From: Collinsella aerofaciens
GTDB taxonomy: Bacteria > Actinomycetota > Coriobacteriia > Coriobacteriales > Coriobacteriaceae
Direction: 5' to 3'
NCBI RefSeq assembly: GCF_009876115.1
Contig: NZ_WWSY01000010.1
Span: 1-64,000, forward strand
DNA length: 64,000 nucleotides
Below the pieces are notes generated by a model, which was not told the origin of the DNA, ran no database searches, and worked only from the letters and a program-made list of their open reading frames with translations. Position numbers and translations under genes: made by a program. This document shows, one piece after another, positions 19,236-28,500 of this stretch (position 1 is its first letter; every line of letters starts with the position of its first letter).

Positions 19236-22200
19236 CTACATCTGCTTGCGACGACGATCGCCCAGCGTCACGCCCGCGGCAACGAGCGTAATGCCGCCGA
19301 TGACGAAGACCTCACCTGCAAGCGCGGAGGTATCGCCCGTCTGAGCAAGTGCACCGTCCGTGGCCTTCTTCTTGGCGACAGGAGCCTTTGCGGCAGTCTG
19401 CGCAACCTGAGGCTTGGCCTGCGGCTCAGCCTTGGGATGATACTTGTCGTACTCGGCCTGCGCGGCAGCCAGGGCATCCTTGGCATCGCCAAGCTCGGCA
19501 AGCGCGGCGGCATAGGCGTCGTTGGCATCGGACAGCTTGGCATCGGCATCGCTCAGAGCAGCCTTGAGACCAGCGGCGGCATCGACGGCAGCCTTATAGC
19601 GAGCGTAGGCAGCGTTCAGCTTGACCAGCTTCTCGTTGCCCGTCGTGCCCGCGGCAAGGGATGCCTTATGGTCGACAGCCTCAAGATCGGCCTTGAGTGC
19701 CTCATCGCTGGCAAGCTCGGCCTTGGCCTTGACGATCTCGAAGTTCGCATCGACGACGGCTTCGTTGGTGGCCTCGAGCTGCTTCTGGGCATCGGCGACA
19801 CCGGCGACGGCAGCGTCATAGGCGGCCTTGGCGTCGTCGACCGCCTTCTGGGCACCGGCGAAGCGCTCGAAGGCCTTGTTTGCGGTGGCAAGCTCGTCCT
19901 CGGCGGCCTTGGCCTTCGCCTGTGCGTCGGACAGGGTCTGCGTCTTGGCGGCAACTGCCTGCTTGGCGCCCGAAAGAGCGGTCGCGGCGTGCACATCTGC
20001 GGCCTGAGCCTTGTCAACGCCAGCCTGGGCAGTGTCGTCGGCCTTCTTGGCATCGTTAAGCGTGCCCTGCTTGTTCGCAAGATCCGTCTTGGCGGCATCG
20101 CACTTGGCGGCAAGGTCCTTGACCGAAGCGGTAGCGTTGTCATACGCCTCGTTGGCCTGATCGGACTTTACCTTGGCGGCGTCGCGGGCGCTGCGAGCCT
20201 TCGCCTTGTGAGCAGCGGCATCGGCTGCCTTCGTCTTGCTGTCAGCAAGCGTGGCGTTTGCCTTATCGAGAGCTGCCTGGGCAGTAGCGGCCTCGCTCTT
20301 GGCGGCGTCGAGCTTGGTCTTGGGCGTCTTGACGTCGATACCCTTGAGTTTGGCTTCGGCGGCGTCGTGGGCCGTCTTCGCGGCGGCGGTGCCGGACTTG
20401 GCCTTCTCGTACTCGCCCTTGGCGGTATTCACACTCGTATCGGCCGCAGCATAGGCGTCTTGTGCGTCTTTCTGATTATTGAGAGCGGCGAGATATGCCG
20501 TATCGGCCGTACCCAGCGTCTTCTGCGCCTCCGCCAGCTTATTCTGAAGCTGCTTCAGCTGCTCCTTCTGCTCCTGCGTGCCGCCTGCATTGTAGGCGGA
20601 ATCGATGTAGTCGTTCAGAAGCTTCTTGAACTCGGAGACAGTGAAATCAGCCTGAGTGTCATCAGCGCTGTAATCGAAGATGGTTACCTCGGAATCGGTG
20701 TTCTTACCGCTACCGGTTGCAATACCGATGGCTTCCGTAGCGGAATCGATGATGTTGAGATAGTGCCCGCACTCATGGTAGATGCTGTTGTAGTTCTGAT
20801 AGATGTAATAGGCATCATATCGGTGGCTACCGAGGTCGTCGCCGTACTGCGCGACGTACTTATCGAATGCCTCCTTCTCCTGGGTATAGAGACCGGTGTA
20901 GGGCCAGCCTAGGGTGTCCTCAGTCTCGCCGCCGGTATATGCACCGCCTCCACCAGCAAGATTTTCACCGTTATCCCAGTAGCAGCCCGAGTGCCCCCAG
21001 ATGTTCGATGAATATGATGCATTAAGGGCGGCTGCCACAGTCATGCGGAGGCTGACGCTGAGCGCCGACTGACCGTTCGCCTTGCGAAGGTTGTTCTGGG
21101 TGTCGAGATATGTCAGGGCGTTGCGCATCTGCTCCAGGGAAAGCGGGTTGGTGTCGCGAGACATGTCCTGATCGACGTACTGGTCATACCATTCGGCCTT
21201 GTCATCGGCACCGGTCAGCATCGATACGGCGTCCTGGGCGTTCTTCTTCTGCGTGGCCGTGAACTGGCTGCCGCCGATGATGTAGTTCATGAAGCCGAAC
21301 ATACCCTGGCTGATGACATTCTGGTCTACGGTCATGTTCGACTTGAGGTCGGCGATCTGCTGGTTAAGCTTCTCGACCTCGGCGGTTGCGGCATCGTATG
21401 CATTTTTCGCATCGGTTACTTCAGCACGAGCCTGATTGAACTCGTTGTGCTTCTGCTGACGGATCTCGACGAGACGGTCGTACTCCGCCTTCTTGTCGGC
21501 CTCGGTCTGCTGGGCCTGCTCGTATGCCGTCTTCGCGGCGTCACGCTTACTGGCCGCGTCCTTGTACTCCTTGTTTGCCGCATCGTATGCAGACTGGGCA
21601 GATGCCACGGCAGCGTTGGCGGCGTTGGCCTTCTCCTGCGCGGCGGTGGCGGTATTCTGGGCCGCCTGCAGGTTCGCCTGGGCGGTAGCGTCGGCATCCG
21701 TCGCGGCATTGAGCTCCGCCTGCGCGGTCTTGAGCTCACCAGCAGCAGCGATCTTGGCGGCCTCAAGCGCACTCAGGTCGACACCCGTACCCGAGACGGC
21801 AGCATCGAGCGCGGCCTGCGCCTGGTTGAACTTCTGCTGGGCGTTATCGCGCGCGGTGGTTGCGGCTGCGAGCGCAGCGGCAGTCTCCTGCTTCTTGGCC
21901 TGGGCAGTCGTCAGAGCGGCCTCAGTGTCCTTCTTTTCCTGCTGGGCGCTAGCCTCGGCAGCCTTGGCCTGGTCCAGATTGGCCTGTGCAGTAGCAACGG
22001 CCTTATTGGCGTCATCGAGCTTTGCCTGTGCGTCCTCGACGGCCTTCTTGGCGGCCTCGTACTCGTCCATACCCATGGCCTCGAGCTTGGCCTGGGCATC
22101 ATCGAGGGCCTTCTTGGCCTCATCCTGCTTTGCCTTGGCGTCCTTGAGCGCCTGGGTCTTATCCTCGACACTCTTGTTGGCTTGATCGAGCTGATCGTTC

Positions 22201-22691
22201 AGGTCGCCCAGCTTCTTCTGCTGCTGCTCGGTCTTTTCGACGGCGGCTTTGAGCTCGTCAATCTTCTCCTGGAGCGCGGCGACTTCTGCTGCGTTCTGCT
22301 CGATTTCGTTGTCGCTCACAGCCTGCGAGGCCTGATTCTTTTGCTGCTGCGCCTGCTTTTGAGACTGGCCCGCCGCGTCGGCCTTCTTCTGGGCGGCATC
22401 GTAGACGGCCTGAGCGTCCTTGAGCTGCTTTGCCGACTCCTCGGCCAGCTGGGCAGCCGTCTTTACGACCGCTTGGTTACCGGCGGCAACGGTGTTCTCT
22501 ACAGAACTACCCCCCCCCTGAACAGAATCGCCGTTATCGGTTGACGGTGCAGCAATTGCCGCCAGCGGCGACATAAGCGGCTGAGCAATGAGGCCCGCCG
22601 TCAAAACGGTTGCGACGGCGCGGTTGGCAACGCCCTTGACGTTGACGGCCTTAGTCCGAGGCTCAAAGTGTTGTGGACTGTAGTTTGCCAT
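19236..22691 (-). CDS. Cell-wall-anchored coiled-coil surface protein with CAP domain
   Basis: 1151 residues. An N-terminal signal peptide (about 1-48, hydrophobic core AVATVLTAGLIAQPLMSPLAAIAA) is followed by a Gly/Ser spot encoded by a nine-G tract (near residue 58). Ala/Lys/Glu/Asp-rich heptads fill about 75-440, a long coiled coil. A globular CAP/SCP-type domain sits at about 525-655 with GHSGCYWDNGENLAGG and YHECGHYLNIID, which match the CAP family's His-Glu and GHYLN motifs. A second coiled coil fills about 695-1085. The C-terminus has LAQTG at 1115-1119, a hydrophobic helix and RRRKQM, which is a sortase signal of the LAxTG type. It is probably displayed on the cell wall as a stalk around a CAP module, for adhesion or wall binding. 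The start follows AAGGGAGAAA. Confidence 0.85.
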   Translation of the reverse strand: MANYSPQHFEPRTKAVNVKGVANRAVATVLTAGLIAQPLMSPLAAIAAPSTDNGDSVQGGGSSVENTVAAGNQAVVKTAAQLAEESAKQLKDAQAVYDAAQKKADAAGQSQKQAQQQKNQASQAVSDNEIEQNAAEVAALQEKIDELKAAVEKTEQQQKKLGDLNDQLDQANKSVEDKTQALKDAKAKQDEAKKALDDAQAKLEAMGMDEYEAAKKAVEDAQAKLDDANKAVATAQANLDQAKAAEASAQQEKKDTEAALTTAQAKKQETAAALAAATTARDNAQQKFNQAQAALDAAVSGTGVDLSALEAAKIAAAGELKTAQAELNAATDADATAQANLQAAQNTATAAQEKANAANAAVASAQSAYDAANKEYKDAASKRDAAKTAYEQAQQTEADKKAEYDRLVEIRQQKHNEFNQARAEVTDAKNAYDAATAEVEKLNQQIADLKSNMTVDQNVISQGMFGFMNYIIGGSQFTATQKKNAQDAVSMLTGADDKAEWYDQYVDQDMSRDTNPLSLEQMRNALTYLDTQNNLRKANGQSALSVSLRMTVAAALNASYSSNIWGHSGCYWDNGENLAGGGGAYTGGETEDTLGWPYTGLYTQEKEAFDKYVAQYGDDLGSHRYDAYYIYQNYNSIYHECGHYLNIIDSATEAIGIATGSGKNTDSEVTIFDYSADDTQADFTVSEFKKLLNDYIDSAYNAGGTQEQKEQLKQLQNKLAEAQKTLGTADTAYLAALNNQKDAQDAYAAADTSVNTAKGEYEKAKSGTAAAKTAHDAAEAKLKGIDVKTPKTKLDAAKSEAATAQAALDKANATLADSKTKAADAAAHKAKARSARDAAKVKSDQANEAYDNATASVKDLAAKCDAAKTDLANKQGTLNDAKKADDTAQAGVDKAQAADVHAATALSGAKQAVAAKTQTLSDAQAKAKAAEDELATANKAFERFAGAQKAVDDAKAAYDAAVAGVADAQKQLEATNEAVVDANFEIVKAKAELASDEALKADLEAVDHKASLAAGTTGNEKLVKLNAAYARYKAAVDAAAGLKAALSDADAKLSDANDAYAAALAELGDAKDALAAAQAEYDKYHPKAEPQAKPQVAQTAAKAPVAKKKATDGALAQTGDTSALAGEVFVIGGITLVAAGVTLGDRRRKQM
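22510..22518 (-). repeat. Nine-G homopolymer near the 5' end of the surface-protein gene
   Basis: Nine consecutive C on the plus strand (G9 in gene sense) encode Gly-Gly-Gly around codon 58, just after the signal peptide. Gain or loss of one base would shift the frame and abolish the protein, so it is a candidate phase-variation tract. Confidence 0.75.
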
Positions 22692-22756
22692 GGCTTTCTC
22701 CCTTTGACACGGATGTATCCATACGCTTCAAAATGTAGGAGCTGATTTTTGAATTC

Positions 22757-22768
22757 TGTTGCGCAACA
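22757..22768. promoter_or_regulatory. 12-bp palindrome upstream of the surface-protein gene
   Basis: TGTTGCGCAACA is a perfect palindrome 66 bases upstream of the surface-protein start. It is flanked by direct repeats ATGTAGGA(G/A)CTG at 22733-22744 and 22827-22838. It could be an operator for this gene or for the divergent DUF389 gene; no matching regulator was identified. The rest of the 307-base divergent spacer shows no other feature I can name. Confidence 0.4.
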
Positions 22769-22998
22769 TTGGTCACCAGCGGATTTTTTGAAATTCGCGC
22801 TCTCGTGCTTCACAATTTCGTCACATATGTAGGAACTGGTGCATCATATTCTTGCAGGATCGAATTGAGCCTATGATTTGCATTTGCTCCCGCGTCATCC
22901 GCCCTATCGGATTCCGCATCCAACAGACACCCCGCCCGCCACGGTGTAGAGTAAGGGCGACGAGCGGGATACGCGGACCGCGCTGGAACGAGGTGGAC

Positions 22999-24138
22999 AT
23001 GGAACTCGATAAACAACAGATCAAGCGGCTGCGCGAACGCCATCACCGGCGCCACGGCATCCGCCCTGCCCATAGTGAGGCCATGGAGAACGCCACCCGC
23101 TTCCTAAAGCGCGCATTCAACATTCGCGAGGGACGCGCGCCCTATCACGTGATCCGCAAGCGTTTTGTAAACGGGGCGCGTCTGACCGGCTCCCACCTAT
23201 GCATCCTCATCATCGCCATGTTGATCGCAAGCATCGGCCTCGATATCGATTCGGACATCGCCATCGTGGGCGCCATGCTCATCTGCCCGCTCATGGGCTC
23301 GGTTCTTGCCATGGCATACGGCATTGCCACGCTCGACCGCGAGATTACCGTCGAAGCCGTCGCCAGCCTTGCGCTGCAAATGGCCTTTTGCCTGGTCACA
23401 TCCACGTTGTACTTTAAGCTCTCGCCCCTTGGCACCACCACGGCCGCCATTATCGACAATTCGACACCAACTGTCTGGGACCTCGCTGTCGCGCTCGCCG
23501 GCGGCTTTGCAGGCGGCCTGGGCAACTCGCGCGACCAGGAACCCGCCACGCTCATCGCCGGTGTGGCCGTGGCGACCGCGCTCATGCCACCCCTGTGCGC
23601 GGCGGGCTACGGCATCGCCATCGCAAGCGGGTCGCTGTTTCTCTCGGCGCTTTACGAGTTTGGCATCAACGTGGTCTTTATCGCACTGGCTGCCGAAGCC
23701 GTACTACTTCTATTGCGTGTGCCGCTCAAGCGCGACCTCAACGGCGACGGTATTGTGACTGCTGAGGAAAATGCCGAGGTCGACGAGCTGTCACGCAAGG
23801 TGCGCCGCCGCATTATTGTGGGCACGGTGATCTTTGCCATCCCCTGCATCGTTATGACCGCGGGGTCTATTGGCTCGGCGCAGGTCGGCGTGCAGGACGG
23901 CTACGGCGTCACCGAGACCACACGCGAGCTTGCCGCGGTGCTGCCGGGCTTTAAGGATTACACCGTCGCCGTCGAGACCTCGGCCACCGAAGGGGACGAG
24001 GAGGGCATCGTCGAGCGCGAGATTGTCGCCCATGTGACGACAGGCGAGGCGCTTGGGGCACACGACCGCCGCGTTGCCCGCAAGCTCATCGACCTCAACG
24101 TACCCGAACTCGATCGCGTGGAGTTCGATGTGAAGTGA
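22999..24138 (+). CDS. DUF389 (TIGR00341-like) hydrophobic membrane protein
   Basis: About 379 residues. A basic N-terminal helix (KQQIKRLRERHHRRHGIRP) precedes about six or more membrane segments (60-245) with the DUF389 signatures DSDIAIVGAMLICPLMGSVL and FAGGLGNSRDQEPATLIAGVAVATALMPPLC. A further helix lies at about 272-292, followed by a soluble C-terminal alpha/beta part. The family is widespread and uncharacterised. The open frame continues upstream, but the ATG at 22999 has GAGGTGG before it and begins the first protein-like sequence. An apparent EF-hand-like loop, RDLNGDGIVTAEENAEVDEL (near 242-262), between membrane parts is unusual and could bind calcium. Confidence 0.88.
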   Translation: MELDKQQIKRLRERHHRRHGIRPAHSEAMENATRFLKRAFNIREGRAPYHVIRKRFVNGARLTGSHLCILIIAMLIASIGLDIDSDIAIVGAMLICPLMGSVLAMAYGIATLDREITVEAVASLALQMAFCLVTSTLYFKLSPLGTTTAAIIDNSTPTVWDLAVALAGGFAGGLGNSRDQEPATLIAGVAVATALMPPLCAAGYGIAIASGSLFLSALYEFGINVVFIALAAEAVLLLLRVPLKRDLNGDGIVTAEENAEVDELSRKVRRRIIVGTVIFAIPCIVMTAGSIGSAQVGVQDGYGVTETTRELAAVLPGFKDYTVAVETSATEGDEEGIVEREIVAHVTTGEALGAHDRRVARKLIDLNVPELDRVEFDVK

Positions 24139-24215
24139 TGCGGGATGTGAGATGGATGCGCGCACGGGCGCGAGTCGGAACGAGGCGCAGACGCGACGCA
24201 GGCCGCGAGCAAAAA

Positions 24216-24246
24216 AGCGGGGCGCGATTCATGTCCGTGCCCCGCT
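24216..24246 (+). terminator. Terminator of the DUF389 gene
   Basis: An 8-bp core stem (AGCGGGGC/GCCCCGCT) extended by CG/GT pairs, followed by GTTTTATT. On the minus side it is preceded by six A, so it may also terminate the converging 24267-24716 gene. Confidence 0.75.
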
Positions 24247-24266
24247 CGCTGTTTTATTGCCGTGAA

Positions 24267-24716
24267 TCAACTGTCCGCATCGACATCGCCAGACTCCACC
24301 GTAAACGCCGGACCGGTACTCACCAGATAAAAACGGGTCACCCTGGTATCTCTAAATAGGTAGAGCAAGCCCTGATCGCGTCGGCGTGACAAGTACGCCA
24401 CGTGGACCGTACCGAATTCTTCACCGTTTTCCTTCTTTAATATCAGGATGTTGGGGTCATCCGTACGCTTAAACTGCCCGTCTGTGCAGATTCCGTCTTG
24501 GTCGACCAGCTGCCATCGACAGTTGTCCTCCTCAAGAAAAGCCAGGGTTTCCCGACTCGTTTTGTCATCCCGATAGTAACCATCAATGACAAAGCCTTCG
24601 GAAGCACATTCCTGCATATAGGATGTTTCTCGACTTATAGCAAACAGCCCCGTAGCGCCTAAGAGCACAGCCAGGCAGACCACTGCAAGGGTTATCGAAA
24701 TAGCACGGCGACCCAT
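24267..24716 (-). CDS. Small membrane-anchored protein of unknown function
   Basis: 149 residues with one N-terminal hydrophobic helix (about 5-27, ISITLAVVCLAVLLGATGLF) that could be an uncleaved signal anchor, followed by an extracytoplasmic domain with mixed charge and three Cys. I do not recognise the family. The start ATG at 24716 has only a weak ribosome-binding site. Codon use is like its neighbours but the region is slightly richer in A/T. It is bounded by a terminator on one side and an arylsulfotransferase remnant on the other. Confidence 0.6.
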   Translation of the reverse strand: MGRRAISITLAVVCLAVLLGATGLFAISRETSYMQECASEGFVIDGYYRDDKTSRETLAFLEEDNCRWQLVDQDGICTDGQFKRTDDPNILILKKENGEEFGTVHVAYLSRRRDQGLLYLFRDTRVTRFYLVSTGPAFTVESGDVDADS

Positions 24717-24906
24717 GTTAGCCCAACCGATAGTTATTTAACGGAGCGCGAAACATACCTGGAACCTCCGATATCAGGGGGAACGTCACCTATGGCCTGC
24801 CGGCAATCATATGTTTCCAACATCAAACCATATGGCTGCCACTCACGGAGGGGGCATCGGCGAACGGCGTGTTTTCATACTCTATTGGTCAAACCTAAGC
24901 GCAGCG

Positions 24907-25467
24907 CTACAACTTGTACTTGTACACGCGATAGATGTACTTCTCGGCTTCCATCTCGTAGGTGGCGATGGGCAGTCCGCAGCGATCGTACTCGGTAAAG
25001 GTCTTGGCCTGGCCCGATGCCACGAGCATGCTGTTCGAATTGCCGACGCGCTGCGCACTGCTGACGTAGCCCGAGAACGGCACCGCGATCTGGTCCTCGA
25101 GCTCATAGGTGCGTGCGGTCTCGTCCACCGCGAACACGCGCCCAAACGAATGCGTGCCCTTGCTGTAATCAGTCACTACCGCGGCGCCCAGCTGGCCCCA
25201 GTCGAACTTGGGATAGCTTTCTGCCGCACCAAAGTTGTTGTCGTATAGCAGCACCTGGTAGCGACCAATCGTGGTCGTCTCGTCATTTGGCAGATAGGTC
25301 AAACCGTGCTGGCCTGCGTTGAGCGAAAAATCGCCTTGGGCCCGCAGCAACTTGTCCTCAAAGCCCGGACCGGCCCAAAAATCGGGCAAGCCCACGGAAG
25401 GCTGTAGCAAGGTCATTTGCGCAACATATGTCCAGCAAAAACGGGTGGTAGCCGTACCGGCTACCAC
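24907..25467 (-). pseudogene. 3' remnant of an aryl-sulfate sulfotransferase gene
   Basis: The readable protein (about 170 residues) matches the C-terminal third of bacterial arylsulfotransferases. It has LRAQGDFSLNAGQHGLTYLP followed by a loop ending in VLLYDNNFG, then a YVSSAQRVGNSNSMLVASG blade and a final CGLPIATYEMEAEKYIYRVY. Complete enzymes are about 500-600 residues and carry the catalytic His in the missing part. There is no ribosome-binding site before any ATG. The frame runs straight into the terminator hairpin of the upstream activase gene, so the 5' part was lost by deletion or rearrangement. It is probably not functional. Confidence 0.7.
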
Positions 25468-25473
25468 CCGTTT
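25439..25473 (-). terminator. Terminator of the activase gene
   Basis: A 15-bp perfect stem (AAACGGGTGGTAGCC/GGCTACCACCCGTTT) with loop GTACC, followed on the minus strand by TTGC, 28 bases after the activase stop. Confidence 0.85.
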
Positions 25474-25501
25474 GTCTCATATCCAGCCCATAGCAGGCCA
25501 G

Positions 25502-28500
25502 TTACTTCTTAATGCCACGCCCCAGACGCTCGGCGACCGACGCCACGGCCTCCTCGCTGCCCGGTCCGCAGCTCACGCAGCCGTCGTGGGCACGCATCTG
25601 GCCGGTGACCTCGTCCATCGCGAGCGGCGCTACCTTCTCGAGCCTAAAGCCCTTACCGGCGCGCATGTTTTCCTTGGCCACGCTGATCATGAGCTTGATA
25701 CGGTTGAGCTGGTTGACCTCGGATGCACCGGGGTCGTAGTCCACCGCGACGATGTTGCTCTCGGGATGCTGGCGGCGCAGCTCCTTGATCACGGCCTTGC
25801 CCACCACGTGGTTGGGCAGGCACGCGAAGGGCTGCGTACAGATGATGTTGGGCGCGCCGTGGTCGATCAGGTCGAGCATCTCGGCCGTGAGGAGCCACCC
25901 CTCGCCCATGTTGTTGCACACCGAAAGCACCGTGCGGGCCTTGTCGGCCATGGTGCCGATGCGCTCGGGCGCCTCAAAGCGGCGGGACTTTTCGAGCATC
26001 TCCTCCACCGGCGTGCGCATCCAGTCCACAAGCTTGATGAGCGCCTGCATGCCCGCGCGCGTCGTAGCAGAGCTTCCCAGCTCGTCCTTCTGCAGCTCGG
26101 CGTTGCTCATGGAGTACAGGAAGAAGTCGAGCAGACCCGGCACCACGGCCTCGCAGCCCTCGCGCTCGATAACGTCGACCACGTGGTTGTTGGCCGTGGG
26201 ATGGAACTTGACCAAGATCTCACCGACCACGCCCACGCGCGGCTTAGTACCCTCGCCCACGAGCGGCATAGTGTCGAACGCGCGGATGGCCTCGCGGCAC
26301 AACTTGGTGTAGTTGTGACGGTTAAACTTGGGTGCCAGCTTGCGGGCACGCGCCATGTACTCCTCGTAGAGCGCGTTGGCGGCACCGGGCGTTGCCTCGT
26401 ACGGGCGGCAACGATAGAGCATCTGCATCATCACGTCGCCAAAGAGCACCGCGTAGACTGCCTGCTTAAGCAGCGCCGGCGTAATCTTAAAGCCGGGGTT
26501 GTCCTCGCCCAGCGCCACGGCCGAAAGCGAGATCACCGGAATCTCGGGGTGGCCGCTCTCGCGCAGGGCCTTGCGGATAAGCGCGATGTAGTTGGTAGCA
26601 CGGCAGCCACCGCCGGTCTGGCTGATGACCACGGCTGTCTTGGACAGGTCGTACCGACCGCTCTCGATGGCCTCCATGATCTGGCCCGTCACCAGAATCG
26701 ACGGATAGCAGATGTCGTTGTTCACGTAGCGCAGGCCGGCCTCGACGGCATCGTGATCGGTCGAGGGCAGCAGCTCCAAGTTGTAGCCGGCACCGCGGAA
26801 CACCTCTTTGACCAGGTCAAAGTGAATCGGCGCCATCTGCGGGCACAGGATGGTGTAGCCCTCGTCGCGCATCTGCTCGGTAAAGGGTACCTTGGGCCAC
26901 GCGGTCGAAGCACTCTCGCGCTGCGCCTCGAACGTGTACTTGCGGCTCGCGAACGCGGGGGCATCCGTGGAGGGCGCCACCGGCGCGGCATCACCCTGCT
27001 CGTAGGCCTCGCCCGCTGCCGTAGCCTCGGCCAAGCGCTCGGCCTCCTGGTCCTTGAGCGCCGCCATGAGCGAGCGGATGCGGATGCGCGCAGCGCCCAG
27101 GTTGGACACCTCGTCGATCTTGAGCACGGTGTAGATCTTGCCGCTGGCTTCCAGAATCTCCTGCACTTGGTCGGTGGTCAGGGCATCAAGGCCGCAGCCG
27201 AAGGAATTGAGCTGGATCAGGTCCAGGTCGTTGCGCATCGTCACAAAGCGGGCGACGGCATACAGGCGGCTGTGGTACATCCACTGGTCGACGACGCGAA
27301 TCGGACGCTCAGGCTTTACCAGGTGCGCGAGCGAATCCTCGGTAAAGACCGCAAAACCAAAGCTTGAGATAAGCTCGGGCAGGGCGTGGTTGATCTCGGG
27401 GTCGTTATGGTAGGGACGACCGGCGAGCACGATGCCGTGACCGCCGTGGTCCTCGACCCACTTAAGGGCCTCCTCGCCCATGGTCTGGATGTCCTCGTGG
27501 AAGCGCGCGTCGGCCTCAAAGGCAGCGTTGACGGCGGCATCGACCTCGGAGCGCGTGATCTTGGGTCCACGCACGCGACCGCGACCGGCCTCAGCATCGG
27601 CCACACGGTCGACGGCGAGCACCTGGTACAGACGGCGCTTGAGCTCGGTCTTGTCGTGATAGGGCACAAACGGATACAGGAACTCGATGTTCTGCTCGCG
27701 GATCTCGTCGATGTTGAGTGCCAACGCCGTGGGGTAGCTCATGACGATGGGGCAGTTGTAACAGTTGCCGGCGGTCGGATCCTCCTTGCGCTCCCAGCGC
27801 ACGCACGGCATCCAGATGAAGTCGACATCGCGGTCGATAAGGTTCATCACATGGCCGTGGCTCATCTTTGCCGGATAGCACACGCTCTCGGACGGCATGG
27901 ACTCGATGCCCGCCTGGTAGGTCTTCTTGCTCGACTGGTCGGACAGCTGCACGCTAAAGCCCAGGCGCGTAAAGAACGCGTGCCAGAAGGGGTAGTTCTC
28001 GTACATGTTGAGCGCGCGGGGGATACCGACGGTGCCGCGCGGGGCCTCGTCGGGGCTCAGCACCTCGCGGTTAAAGAGCAGCTCGTTTTTCTTTTTGAAG
28101 AGGTTGGGGGCCTCGGTCTTCTGCTTTTTGTGGCCGGCGCCCTTCTCGCAGCGGTTGCCGGTAATGAAGCGCCTACCGCCGCCAAAATCGTTGACGGTGA
28201 GCTGGCAGTTGTTGGAGCAACGGCCGCAGCGGACGTGCTTTTGCGTCACGGTGAGGTGCGCGATGTCCTCGGCCGAAAGGATGATCGAGGTGCCGTCGGC
28301 GCCGGCGCGATCGCGGGCGAGCAGGGCCGCACCGTAGGCGCCCATGCAGCCGGCGATATCGGGGCGCACGGCGTGAACACCGGTGAGCTGCTCAAACGCA
28401 CGCAGCGTGGCGTCGGACATAAAGGTACCACCCTGGACGATCACCTGACTGCCGATCTCCTTGGGATCGCGCAGCTTAATAACCTTGAACAGGGCATTCT

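Noticed and set aside
19236..22691. Phage tail-tape or SMC-type protein
   Set aside because: The long coiled coils could suggest this, but a signal peptide, CAP-like domain and LAQTG anchor mark it as a surface protein.
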